A stretch of 64,000 bases of DNA from Saxidomus purpurata (GCA_022818135.1 JAFMSR010000007.1:26368415-26432414); one strand, 5' to 3'. Positions 43,072 through 54,647 are shown, numbered from the stretch's first letter. The notes: generated from the sequence alone by a model not told the origin. A program made the numbers and translations.

Positions 43072-43150
43072 TGTAGCTCGTCTCGTCCCTAGAGGCGTCG
43101 CAAAACGGAGTATGTCTTGCGGCTCTAACTCTGTATGGAATTTCAGCACC
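43072..43150 (-). pseudogene. Orphan third copy of the VWC-gene 5' non-coding exon
   Basis: The minus strand carries an ACATAG acceptor, 79 nt beginning GGTGCTGAAATTCCA and ending GACGAGCTACA, and a GTAAGT donor (43066-43071). It matches the 5' exon candidates of the two VWC genes (56540-56627 and 48010-48091) almost base for base except for a 9-nt deletion, and similarity continues about 140 nt further upstream. No VWC coding exon follows, because a repeat fragment replaces the intron. Confidence 0.6.
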
Positions 43151-43299
43151 CTATGTATAACTATATGATTAAAACAAATTTTACAAGAACATATATGAAG
43201 ATAAATAAGCGATTGTATATAGATAATATTTGAAATGTCCAGAATGTATCAAAACCTTTCTATATTATCTGTTGCACAGATGAACAGAAAGTAAGCCAA

Positions 43300-46200
43300 A
43301 ATTAAATTTGATTTGTCAATTCATATGAAAATATGAGATGGATACTAATCACATAGGGTAGTAAATTGAAAACATCTACTTGAAAAAATAAAAATTAGAA
43401 GATTTTTGTTTTCAAATAGCGTAAATAAGCAAAAAGTAAATGTAACAAATTCTTGTTGTTGCGCGCTGCTTTGTAAAATACCTTTCGACTTCGCCGTATC
43501 TTGATTAGACATTCGGGCCATTTTATGTTTCTCAATGGTCGTTTAATTACGGACTCTTGTGTTATTTTGAACTGAACACTTGCAGAACGTGCAACTTAGG
43601 ACATATTGTTCACCCATCCGAAAAGTCGAGGAACTGTGTTAAAAATGGGCGAAATTATTACATGACATTATTTGCCATTACTTCAAATGCATCTGTTCAA
43701 ATTTTTGTTGATATACAAGGAATAAAACCAAAAATATTTAATATTCACCATTAAAGGATGCCTATATAAGTTTGGATTAGGTGCGTATGTGATATCTTGC
43801 AGTAATATCTAATACTTGTAGTGGTAAAGGGGTATTGAGTTAAATAACTCTTGACTTAATATCTTGCTATTTACTGTCCTTTTTTACACATTAAAAATAC
43901 ACAGTTTCTTGCCACGTTGGCATAATTGAATTAAACGTTTTGTCCTTCCTGTTTTTGCTTTGATACTTGGGCCTGTCTTAAGGTGTCTAATTCCATGTTG
44001 TGAATTTTCCTTCTTTTGTGTGTGTCTTTGTGTGTTTGAATGTGTGTGTGTTCTGATTGAACTGAGTATGTCGGCGGTCTGGAGGACTAGTTTTGAGGAG
44101 GCTGCAAATGTTTCTTGGAACGTGACTTTCCCTATTTGAAATAATTGTTGTTTATTCCTTCTATTGCTACCAAAAAGTTTTCTTTTTTGGCAAGCAATGA
44201 AAAATTGGTCACTATCCTGTCTACGGACTACTACTGGTTTCCAAACATAATTTGTCTTATTTTACATAAATTCGTATTCTGCTATAGTTCCATATAGTTT
44301 ATGCAGATTGGTCATATAGAATTGTCCGGTCTATGAGTTGCTTGGTTTCTGACCTTTGCAATTAATGTGTAACCAGTTTGCAAACAGGACTAAGGTATGT
44401 ATCTGTATAAAATGAGGGACAATTTATCTATAGGTATATAATTTATGTCTTATTACCAGTGATCCATGCTTAACCTTGAGGGATAGTTCGTCTGATCTGA
44501 AGATAATTACGTTGACAAAAACTACACTATGTGAGATTTTTTCTAAAACATTTAAATACTATAGGGCGGTGTTCACAGTTTGAATCTTAGCACGTTCGTT
44601 CCTTAAATATTATTGATAAAACGTTGCACCAAATAGGACTCATCGTCTTTATGGAATATCCCATACTGGAGTCACAGACAGCTTAAAAGCTTATCCTTGG
44701 TAATACATTTCAGGTCCAGTTGGAACCACCTGGACTGTAATATTACTCCTTGTTAGGATCACAATAGGTAGTCCCTGACTAGGGGTCTGAATATAGCCGT
44801 GCTGATTTTCTGAAAATCCTGAATTTGGGTTTATAGGCCCATGGGCCAACATTCTTTGCCTTTGGCCGAGCAGAACTCTTACATGGGCTACTCACTTAAT
44901 GCAATAGTTAAAACTTCGGGAGATAGTTTACCCCTGTATTGTTTCAATTTCCATTAAGTAGATTTATAATTTCCTTTAAGCTTGTTTTGGCGATACCATG
45001 AGTACTGGATTCATTTTAAGGCCATTTGCAGTCACTAAATGACAAAAAAATGTTTGATCTGTGATGCCTTCGTGTATTTGAGGCGAGAATTACTATGACA
45101 AAAGAGACAAAGAAAAACTTCGCGTCTTGGACCATCTTCGACCACACAAGAAATACAATGGAACGTCTTTCCAAGCTGCCGCATTAATTTGCCGTGTTTG
45201 TCTCCGCCCTCCTGGAACCGTTACCTAAACGCTGCTTAGGATTCTGAAGTTCATTTACTTCATCGCTTCGATGGCATTGTCTTCATCTTTATTCATCATA
45301 ACATATCATCTTTTCATGGTCAATACTCTTGCAGGTTAGCAACGCCCTGGCAATAGGTACAAGACTGAAGTTGCAACAATCTATTAACAACAGTTACTCT
45401 CCTTCGTTTACGCCCTAGGGAGCTTAAGAAAACATGGAAATCTCCTCTTCCAATTTATACCGAAGAGTGGTTCCATTGTAATTCTTGTCTTACAAGACAG
45501 TAATTGTACGTTTCTAACAGTCTTATTTAGTGCTGCAGGGGTCATTAGGCCCAGATTAAACGGCTTAAAACTGCCATTCCCATAAGTATACCTGGCCATG
45601 AAACAATCATGGTCTTAATATATAAACATGCAATACACTTACATGTATTATTCATTTAAATATTCCTTCAAAATGGCAAAAATAATGGATTTAGTATCAA
45701 CTACTTTACAGGACAATTTATTTATATCTATCTGTCTTTTAAAATTGATATCACTTTTATGCTTGATGACTTGACAGTATGTGACCGTCATTTAAACAAA
45801 AATCTTAGTATGAATGAATTATAACCTTGAAGATCACCATTTCAAACTGTCCAAACACTAAGTTTGCTGTTAAATAGTCAAACTGTAAAAGAACTACCAG
45901 GCCACCTATGGCAATGATATTTGCGAATTGAAATCTGATTTAGGTACACTGCTTGACGATGTTAAGGAAAAATATGTTTCCAGTGCGGTACATGTTCTGG
46001 GGAACAGGACCACCTAAAGTTTGTAGTTGTTGTACTAACTAATGAATTGCACAATAATATCGTGGATTTTCTGTGATTAAGTGAACTTTAGGTAGTGCAA
46101 ATATGAAGTGTGATTTTATTAACCGTTAATGATAATCTTAATACTAAAAAAAATGATAATAACAATAATGTTGATTTTAGTTTTGAGAATGTAGAGGTAA

Positions 46201-47860
46201 CACTAAATGTTATGACCCAAATCAGTTTTCTTTCATTAAGCTGCTCTTCTTATTTTGCAAATCCGACAATAAATTAGGTGTAGGGTGACATTGGTTTAAA
46301 GCATAGGGTACTTCATATTTGGAGCTTATTCCAGCTGGGACTAGGATCTTTATAATGTCTGGTACAGTCAATGGACTTCCAATGACGCTTGAGTTTCCCC
46401 AATGTAACCTAAATGTTTGATTATCTTTCTTTGTTGACCTATCTTATTTGACCGTCCAATCTGAAGGTACTGAATACCAATGCTTTTATTGAAAAGATTG
46501 TGCAGATTGGGGATATTTCATTGGCACATTCTTTTTAAAATTGAGGTCTTACTCATTGGACCTCGGCTTTGCGGATTTAAATTTACAAACAGTTTTCTAA
46601 CACCACTTTTTGGCAAAAGGTCCAAGATTTGGTAAATTGCAAGGTGCCGATTACTTGTAAAACATGGTAAGGAAAATTGCCTTGATTTAAGACATCTCAA
46701 ATGCGTTTTCAATGCCGTCCATATTTTAAATATAACACCTCTTATCTAATCGGAAATTAATTTCGTAAAAACTTACTCCTCCATATAAACCTTAGGATTC
46801 TTCCATCACGGTTTATCTTTTACCTGTATTTATAGTTCCTCTAATTCCTCAAAATTCCGTATATCTCCTAAATTTTCTTTACATATAGCTGTGACAATGT
46901 ATCGTATTCACATACTACAGCTTGAGTGCAACGGAAGTCACCGTAACTGGCCACTAACAAAATCTTGACTATTTAGACATCAAGTTCACGTTTTGTTTGT
47001 GTTTTTTAATGGAATCGCATTAGGCGTACTATAGTGCTTACCTGTGGACTGTCTCATATTACACCTTGCACTTCGTTCAACCTAAATCGAGGAGTTAGTT
47101 CTTGTATGTCGCCACTTAGAATACGATGGCTTGTCCATTCTTCGCAATCATCTCCACTTTTACGTAGACCTATCCAGCGAAAAGGTAACAATCATGAAAA
47201 TCTCAGCACACTTTCCGTGAACCGTTTCATATGGGCTTAATTTACCAAACTGCCATGGTTGTCAAACGCCTTTGTTGAAAATGTTTGCGATTGATTAATC
47301 CTTACATGAATACCAAATATTGTTGCCATTATCTTGCATTTATCATAGATGATTTAATTCTTTTCTGTTTATGAACTGAGGTACTTAATAGCACCTTTTC
47401 ATTTACTAAACTTTGATAAATCTTTTAACGGTTATCTTTACAATAGAAAATTACTTCCAGGATGTATTATTAACCAACTTATACAAAGAACGCTTATGGT
47501 ATATCTGAATCTTTAAGTAAATCTTTTAACAGTTATCTTTCCAATAGAAAATATGTGCCGCACTTTTGAAGATGAGCTAAATTTGTACGGAAGTTGTCAG
47601 AACCAGTGGGCAATATCTTTTTTAATACTTTATCAAAGATGATTTCGATTTTTTTTCTGTTTATAACTGAGCGACGATAACACAATTCATGACTAAATGG
47701 CGTTGGAAATATAGTTTTTTTATTACATTACTCTTTAGTTTTGCCTAATTTCAATTATAGTTCTTCAAAATAGCATTTCTGCGGAGAAGTAAACTAACAC
47801 TGAGAAAAATGAAGTGAATTCTAAAATGATTCAGATTCCGCGTAAGAGAACTATTACTTA
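43300..47860. other. Intergenic region, no supported gene
   Basis: About 4.5 kb of AT-rich sequence. There are open frames of 45-90 codons without ATG or splice context (minus 44.27-43.99 kb, plus 45.09-45.23 kb, minus 45.60-45.41 kb), none of which I can identify, and a doubtful recombinase-like frame at 46.52-46.71 kb. A TG-rich simple repeat lies at 44017-44054. Confidence 0.55.
47331..47720. repeat. Diverged local duplications
   Basis: Two overlapping duplications are visible. AATCTTTTAACGGTTATCTT at 47.42 kb recurs as AATCTTTTAACAGTTATCTT at 47.52 kb. GATGATTTAATTCTTTTCTG at 47.35 kb recurs as GATGATTTCGATTTTTTTTC at 47.64 kb. All are non-coding. Confidence 0.5.
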
Positions 47861-48009
47861 AATCCAAATAACTTTCATTGAGTTTGAAAGTCAGACGGTT
47901 TAGATCCATTCTGGTTTCTTTAAATATTATCTATATAATATCGATTATTTATCTACATGTATGATCTTGTAAATCTAAAATTTGATTTTAGTATTTTAGA
48001 TACACACAG

Positions 48010-48091
48010 ACTGCTCAAGTTCCACACATAGTAAGAGCCGCAAGCATCAACTAGCCGTTTCGCGACGCCTCTAGGGACGAGAATGGCCAAA
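48010..48091 (+). other. VWC gene 1, candidate 5' non-coding exon with GC donor
   Basis: Homologous to 56540-56627 (minus) and 43072-43150 (minus). It lies after a CACACAG acceptor, runs from ACTGCTCAAGTTCC to GGCCAAA, and is followed by GCAAGTT where the other two copies have GTAAGT. It would use a GC-AG intron of 677 nt joining the coding exon at 48769. It carries in-frame stops, consistent with untranslated sequence. Confidence 0.45.
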
Positions 48092-48768
48092 GCAAGTTTT
48101 ATTCTATGGAACAGGGAGTGTTGCCGCTAATCCTTTTGCTTGAAAACGGTCACGTTTTTTTTAAAGATTTTGTCCAATGCTGCATTTGTTTTTGTGTGGG
48201 GATTTTGCCTTAGATTTTGTTGGTGTCTCTCAGGTTTTTTATTATTTATTTATTTAAAACCTATTTAGTTGCTTTATATGTTTGCGAATTGATTCGTTAG
48301 GTTTTAATAGCCACTTTCTTTATGTATGGAATAGATTTTAAGTCTTTCAGTTAAATCCCCTAGTGATTTTTACGCTGACTCGTCACCTTAGTCCAGACTA
48401 TAAATTCAAAGCATTTTTGTAACTATCAAACAAAACAAATGTGTTCGTCTGACAAAAAGTTGTGTGACAAGTCAAAGCAGAACTATTGCAATATGGGGAG
48501 GCTTGAACACCCTTCGTAGACCAATATATATCCAATTATCTACACAACCGCCTAGACGGTATCCGACAGCGTACATACAGCTGATACAAGGTTTGTAAAT
48601 GATACATTCATCAATGAAATCAAGTAGTTAGAATTTTGTGTATTCCTATAAGAAAATTAAACTTTTCATAACGAACTGCGCTGACCCTGTTTATAGATAT
48701 ACATGTATAATCTTCTGAAATTTTGAAGTTTTATATAGGCCACTGGCAATCTTATCTCTTGTCTACAG

Positions 48769-48828
48769 AATGTGAAATTCCTTTTGAATAACAGAGTTCT
48801 TTTTAAACTGAAATCTTTAAGGAAAGTC
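48769..48828 (+). promoter_or_regulatory. 5' UTR of VWC gene 1 with start-stop element
   Basis: Just after the CTACAG acceptor the leader begins AATGTGAAATTC, so the first AUG (48770-48772) is directly followed by UGA. The main ATG is 57 nt downstream. The same arrangement is present in paralogue 2 at 55851-55846. Confidence 0.55.
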
Positions 48829-49576
48829 ATGTTTTCTGTCGTTTATGTTTTATTTGCAGTATGCACCACGGGTTTAGCCGCCACAATTTTCCCGCCGGGA
48901 TGTACACACAACGGGAAAACCTACAAAGTTGGTGAAAGTTTTGATCCAACTCCCTGTGAACATTGCTTCTGTACACCTGACGGCCGTACTCCATGCGCAA
49001 TTACCGACTGTTTCTTTACACCATGTGTTGACGCAGTACATGACCCGACGAAATGCTGTCAAACGTGTCCGAATGGTAAGAATTTGTACTATTTGTTTCA
49101 TTTCAGCCAACCCTAACACTGCTATTGGCAAATGATTCTAAAATTTATCTGGGTAAAGGTTAATGGTGACTAAATTTTACTAACCTAATTATTCACGAAG
49201 GATCTAACGTATTAAGACTATGTTCATATACATGTACAAAATAACATATGCAGTGGGCATATACTTTCCCCACTTTCTGGAAAGTGTTCTATTAAACGAA
49301 TTTTAATTTCACACGCATACACTTTCTTGTGCGACGGAGGGGGGAGGGGCGGGTACAATTTAAAGTTACTTTCGGGGTTCGACGTTCTAAACAAGCCGAG
49401 CATTTATATTTACAGGTCAAAATTGTAAACACAAGGATGGTACAATCATAAAGAAAGGCGACGTGTACAGACCAGACGCTCACACAATTTGCAAGTGTTC
49501 AACTGGATTCGGGCCTCCCTTAGCTGTATGCGCCATTCAGGCCATAGACCCTGTGCATACACAAGTTGTGAGTTAG
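48829..49576 (+). CDS. Secreted VWC-domain protein, paralogue 1 (two coding exons)
   Basis: Two exons (48829-49075 and 49416-49576) encode 135 residues. Residues 1-18, MFSVVYVLFAVCTTGLAA, form a signal peptide. Residues 25-80 hold ten cysteines in the von Willebrand factor C pattern (C25, C43, C46, C48, C56, C61, C66, C76, C77, C80). Exon 2 adds a four-cysteine segment (C86, C108, C110, C121) with NCKHKDG and HTICKCS. VWC modules bind BMP-type ligands or form extracellular matrix in other proteins; the role here is unknown. The start is the first ATG in frame after the acceptor, conserved in paralogue 2. The Gly83 codon is split by the intron (GTAAGA donor, TTTACAG acceptor). Confidence 0.85.
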
Positions 49577-49594
49577 ATGTCAATCCTACATGCT

Positions 49595-49600
49595 AATAAA
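49595..49600 (+). terminator. Polyadenylation signal of VWC gene 1
   Basis: AATAAA 19 nt after the stop codon, inside TGCTAATAAAGTAACAGA. The same word is conserved at the same distance in paralogue 2. Confidence 0.7.
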
Positions 49601-50049
49601 GTAACAGACTCAAGTCTTATTATGAGAGAAATTGTGTGTTCTGCCATTAACTTCTCGATTTAGCTCGTTGGCTCTAGCGTCCCATGGCTTTATCAATTCT
49701 TACTACGTGCGCTTAATCATTAAATTGTGTCTTATGTGGTCCATTTCTGTATTTGAAATTGTGTAATTCGTACGGTTTAAGTGCCAGTACACATTTTGAA
49801 CAGCGTCAGCTGAAAGTACGATTTTCGGCCTGCAGGTTAACAAGTTAGCATATTACATTTCAAATACCGTAGATAATTTATCTGTTAAATGTGCTGATAA
49901 CAGCTGTAAAACTGCGCGCTTTGAGAAAATAGTGCAAGCTTGATGTTTGAATGTAGCATAGTTACGATAAGACCATATTACAAAATAAAACTAGTACATA
50001 CACTTCAAGTTCATAGCTTACGGACTCCATTAGGACCATAACACTTTTT

Positions 50050-50300
50050 TTCACGGACTTTTCACAGAAATTACTGCTCTGTTAATGTCAACTAACGCTG
50101 ATTACGGAAGACGATCATATGCATATAACGGTGCGGATATTTACGAAATGTACGGAGCTCGATGAAAGAGATTTTAGTCTGATTTTCAAATTTGTTATGT
50201 TATTTCAATGAAAACCTTCTTATTTACGAACGATAAAATCTATATTCACCTTAAAAATTCTTTATAGATATAATTTACGTACATTCAAAATAGGGATGTC
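50050..50300. repeat. Dispersed repeat, inverted copy of 38.9-39.1 kb
   Basis: Plus-strand copy containing GCTGATTACGGAAGACGATC, ATATGCATA, TACGGAGCTCG, TTCAAATTTG and CTTATTTACGAACG in the same order as the minus strand at 38.89-39.13 kb. Confidence 0.5.
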
Positions 50301-52407
50301 AAGAAATAAGATAATTGAAATACAATTCACTGTTATTTTCATTCAAAAGTTAATGCGAAGTTAATTATCACCAAAACATATATAACCATCAGGCCTTCAG
50401 CACTCACGACACTTTGATCTTCAAAAATTTACCAAAACAACCCTTGTCGTTTGATGAGGCAATTGGGACGAAGCAAGATGCATAAATCACAGGTGGAAGG
50501 AACATACCTTTGACTTTTTTTTCTTAAGCTAATGCTTTTTTCTATGCACCATTTTAAAATTGATATCAGAATAAATAAAAAAATTGAAAAATTGTGACTT
50601 TTTCTGGTTTGAGCGAAAATCGCTCTACAGCTTTGCTTTGCATTTCCTTGTAGAACGAAAACGGCTTGGAATTTTCCATTGAAGTAAACTTTTCCTTAAA
50701 GCTCTATCATTTCTCTCTACCGAATTCTGTTCAAATTTGTTTAACGTACTCAAATTTGAAAGAAATCGAAGAGTTTTCAGAGCGACATGCTTGTTTTCAT
50801 ACAGAGTGTGTTGGGAACAGAGCTAGAAGAAAAATTGTTTTTTCATTTTTTTTTATTTATTCTGAATCATTTCAAAATGCAAAAAAAGCATTAGTTTGAT
50901 AAAGCAAAACCCCCCGGCGTAAATCTGTGTCAAACGCTTCTTGCTTTGTCATGCTGTCATTTTAGATGTCGGAATAATAAGCTACCAATCGAAAAAGGAA
51001 TATTCTTGAGTATTGAGCGTAATAAAAGGACTTGTTACCTATGTAATTATACTTCTTTAGGGGATAAGTTTTACTACATTCTGGATTGTCCGTTCTTTAA
51101 TTTATTTAAATGAAATATACTCTATGGAATTTGGTATCAATGCAATGCCTGTTGGTGATATTTCAAAGATGTGATGAGAGTCTCTCCTGATGCTCTTGGA
51201 GGAAAAATCAGATAGTATTGATGTCATTTGTGATATGAAGCTAGTCAACTTCAACAGTGTATTTCAATAAATTGTAATATGAAGCTATTCAACATACATT
51301 GTATACCATTTTCCATAAGCTCATATATTAAATACATTCAACCTTTTTATAAAGAGTATTAGTATTGCTTTAGTTCACCAATGTGCATGTTGTCATTCTT
51401 CACCATTGCAACATTAAGGTCTAACTACAGTATTTAGAATTTGTATTTGCCATTGATATTGTTGTCTATATAATATGCTATGTGTTTGTTAATTGTCTTG
51501 CCTGTATAAGGCTGCTGCCCGCGTGGGCCTAGCTCTGAATAAAGTTCGAAGTCACATGGTTAATGTCACTGAGCGTGTAAATATGATTGTCTCTTAAATC
51601 CTGCAACATTATATTGTTAGGCATTGTTGAATAAACTTGTATCCTATAAAGCATATTTTCGAACTATTAATTGACACCCGAACAAGGAAATATATCGTAA
51701 CATTTACGTGACCAAACTTTCACGAGCATTTCCAAAAAAAGGGCATTTATTTACCATGGGTTTGGCTGAATATATGTCCTTTCTTCCAAATTTCTAAAAT
51801 ATCGCGACCAAGTAATAAGTAGACGAACGCGGAAAAGACAATAGGCACCTTTCAATCTAAATACTGGCAGTTCAGCAGTATGTTGACACTTCGTGCCTTA
51901 TCTAGACGGAATACTAGTATTTAGTAATTTCTAACAATTGCCTCACCAAGGGTTGTTTTAGTAAACCTTTAAAAAAAAGGTACTTTCTGTTGAAACTACC
52001 AACGCCTTAACGCTGGTCCTCGCATTGGCCCCGCCGGAATACACCGACATTAACAAAACCTGTGGCTCGATTGAGCATCTCTGTACTGCATTAAACAATG
52101 ATAATAGTATGGCCCCAGTCAAATGTGTTAGGAACTTTACACGCAATTACACTAATACAGTTTCAAATACAGAGATGGGTCACGATTAAGTGAATAAGTA
52201 CTGCAAAGCCACGCACGCAGCAGGGATTGATAACGGCATGGAACAATAGAGCCAACGAGCTAAACTGGGAAAGTTGATAGCAGAACACCTGACGCTCGTC
52301 CTTTCGCGTGTTGCTTGGGTCTGGCATGTCGAGGCCAGTTGGCAGTCAGCGAAATATTTTCAAGACAATAAGTTTATATAGAATTTTTAAAGTCAATTTT
52401 ATTTAAG

Positions 52408-52574
52408 AAATAATCTATGGCTTGGAGTGCTTTATCGAAATTGAAGCATTCCCCGGAGATGATGTGCCTGGCGGAATAATCACGAGGGTGAAGCCTGAGT
52501 GAATTATTACGCAGGCACATTACCGATGGGAAATGCTTCAATTTCGATAAAGCACTCCAAGCCATAGATTATTT
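52408..52574. mobile_element. Fold-back element, about 70-bp arms
   Basis: Left arm AAATAATCTATGGCTTGGAG and onward and the right arm ending CTCCAAGCCATAGATTATTT are reverse complements. The outer 43 bp match perfectly; the inner 30-40 bp are mismatched but alignable, leaving almost no spacer. The element could form a long hairpin as DNA or RNA. No clear target-site duplication is seen. Confidence 0.85.
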
Positions 52575-52779
52575 CGATTCTTATAAGCCGAAGTTATGAA
52601 AACTATCGTAACTACTACGGACCTTTTTCAGTTCGGCGGTAATGTGTAAAATAGCATAAATAGTGGCTGTTGGAATTCACTCCCCTATTCGGGCAACCAG
52701 TCAAGATATCATACATAACTTCATTATATACCTATAAATATTCGGTCAAAAATACAGCCATTATTCAACCATCAAATAC

Positions 52780-52812
52780 GACCTGACAGAAAAAAAATCC
52801 GTATTGTATGTA
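52780..52812. repeat. Small perfect hairpin
   Basis: CCGTATTG and CAATACGG, separated by TATGTACGTG. It is isolated in AT-rich spacer DNA. Confidence 0.5.
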
Positions 52813-52926
52813 CGTGCAATACGGACAGTGCGGCATTATTTGTAAGAGTGCATTCAATTGGCCATAAAAAACACATGACGTTAATAACGTCGCTTTTGAC
52901 TGGGTCGTTACTACTTGTTTATACGA

Positions 52927-52934
52927 TGACGTCA
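52927..52934. promoter_or_regulatory. Perfect CRE palindrome TGACGTCA
   Basis: One of three perfect CREB/ATF-type sites within about 470 bp. It is followed 11 bp later by TGACGTCG and preceded at 52.88 kb by TGACGTTAATAACGTCG. No gene start is recognised next to it. Confidence 0.35.
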
Positions 52935-53048
52935 ATAAAATGACGTCGCACACTACGTATAATTCGCGCTAAAAAGAGTTTTTCTTCAATTTTAAACTTA
53001 AAATGTCATTTTGATTTAGTCTACTCGCGCAAACAAGTGTCAAAATGT

Positions 53049-53215
53049 ATATAATAAAAGGGTCATTAGTATAGTAACGTGATCCATAAGCCGGATTGGC
53101 TCTCGTCGAGGTCGGATCATACTCGTGCTACGCACTCGTATGATCCGACGCACGACTCGAGCAAATCCGGCATGCTGGACCACGTTACTATACTAATAAC
53201 CCTATTACATTATAT
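53049..53215. mobile_element. Fold-back element with nested palindrome
   Basis: The outer arms (ATATAATAAAAGGGTCATTA and TAATAACCCTATTACATTAT) are inverted repeats extending through ATAGTAACGTG and CACGTTACTAT. Inside lies a second palindrome, TCGGATCATAC and GTATGATCCGA, flanking GTGCTACGCAC. A decayed right arm of the same family (TAATATTAATAACCCTATTG) is at 60.81-60.84 kb. Confidence 0.8.
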
Positions 53216-53375
53216 AAACTTATTTTAGTTTAATAATCTAATACATAAAATATAAAAAAAAATACCCGACTGTGACATTATGCAGAAGACGTCAGATTCA
53301 GAACCTAACAAAGCAGACAATCGATTTAAAAGCACGAACCGTTAATCTGAACGTACAACGTTTAACGTGGATTCA

Positions 53376-53397
53376 TGACGTCAGTATCATGACGTCA
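53376..53397. promoter_or_regulatory. Two perfect CRE palindromes
   Basis: TGACGTCA occurs at 53376-53383 and again at 53390-53397, 14 bp apart start to start. With the site at 52927 this makes three in a short interval of spacer DNA. Confidence 0.4.
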
Positions 53398-53741
53398 ACG
53401 TTTTCATTCTTGTTTTGTCTCCCGGAACCAAAACTTGTATGACGTATCCTGATTTTGCCTTTTGAAAGGAAAACAAGGTGAAGGTATTCTAAGGCTAAAT
53501 TGACGCAATCAAAATTAATATTTATGTTCTTAAACACAACTTTTCCATGCGACTGATGTATTTATACAGATATTATTTCTATTTCTATTTTTTATTTATG
53601 CGTGGGAGTAAATTAGAAATGTCGTAAGGAGCTATATACTTTCATGTCCGAAACTCCGTCTACTTTTCCGAGTGCTTTAATCATATCAAATCACTCGAAT
53701 TGACTGTAGAAATATACCATAGGCATATTAGAACGTTACAC

Positions 53742-53930
53742 TTTGATTTGACATGTTTTTGATGTATATTTACTCTGTTGAATTATTTAGGGCTAGCCAT
53801 TTGTATTTGTCAGCAGCCCAGTCTTGATTGTTGTTGCTTTATGATTTGACATGCTGTTGCTGTATATTACTTTGTTGCATTATTAAAGGCTATGCTAGCC
53901 ATTTGTATTTGTTGGCAGCCCGATCTTGAG
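53742..53930. repeat. Tandem duplication, about 100-bp unit
   Basis: Two diverged direct copies share TGATTTGACATG, TGTATATTTACT or TGTATATTACTT, GCTAGCCATTTGTATTTGT and GCAGCCC, in the same order (53742-53828 and 53839-53930). Confidence 0.7.
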
Positions 53931-54647
53931 CCGTGGTCAAACGTTGCCAAAACGTAGAGTATTTGATTAGTTTAGTATTAGATGAGATAGTTATGTCACA
54001 TGTAGTGACTCAAGTATATATAATTAAGGACAAAAGTTCTGTCCGGTTCAAAATTGTTTAATTAAATTTTAATTGTACATTGTTTTTAATTTTTTATTTG
54101 CAAATTTATATTTTGAGACTACTTGCTACATTACAAGGTGTTAAGAATTTTATACAAACATTCAATCAACCGTGACGGTATAAACCATGAATTTCACTTT
54201 ATTTAAATTATTGTACATGAAGCTTATAATCACCAAAATTTCAAGTGATTTTTGTTACCAAAGGATATTCCTATTGAAAGACGTAAACATTTAGGCAAAA
54301 CTCAACATGTGTTGTTATACGAAGCTTTCAAGATAGCAAAATTTGCGCGTTTTACGACGGCTGGAGGACAGTAAGCATACACCACATGTTGCACGTGCGT
54401 TATACGCACATGAACATTCCATCCGACGTCACGAATATTGAAAATGTGTAAATTGACTCGAAAATGTGATATTCTTATGCTTTTCTAATTAGAACAAAAT
54501 ATCCAATTTCAGTTTTTATTTTCTTTAATATCGAGAACCATATACATTTGAGTTCTCTCAGTTACTGTGACCATTTATGTCTACTGTTTGCCTATGTATT
54601 TTACTGCATTATCCAATAACTTTCATAACAAGACTTGATTCTGTTAC

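Larger units (their letters stand above)
49601..54640. other. Spacer between the convergent VWC genes
   Basis: About 5 kb without a supported gene. It contains a dispersed repeat (50.05-50.3 kb), an inverted word pair at 50.43 and 51.94 kb, two fold-back elements (52.41 and 53.05 kb), three perfect CRE palindromes and a tandem duplication at 53.74 kb. An AATAAA after GGCCTAGCTCTG at 51.54 kb may be a retroelement tail. Confidence 0.6.

Noticed and set aside
43996..44270. About 90-codon stop-to-stop frame on the minus strand
   Set aside because: No ATG and no domain; its C-terminal part simply translates the ACAC-rich simple repeat. Such a length is expected by chance in 64 kb.
45088..45231. 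Short plus-strand frame with YYDKRDKEKLRVLDHLRPHK and ICRVC
   Set aside because: It is only about 48 codons, with no ATG, no clear acceptor and no recognised family. It was not counted as a gene.
48772..48828. N-terminal extension of VWC protein 1 upstream of ATG 48829
   Set aside because: The extension begins at GTG, and the aligned extension in paralogue 2 begins at TTG. Both paralogues share an ATG directly before the signal peptide, so that ATG is the start.
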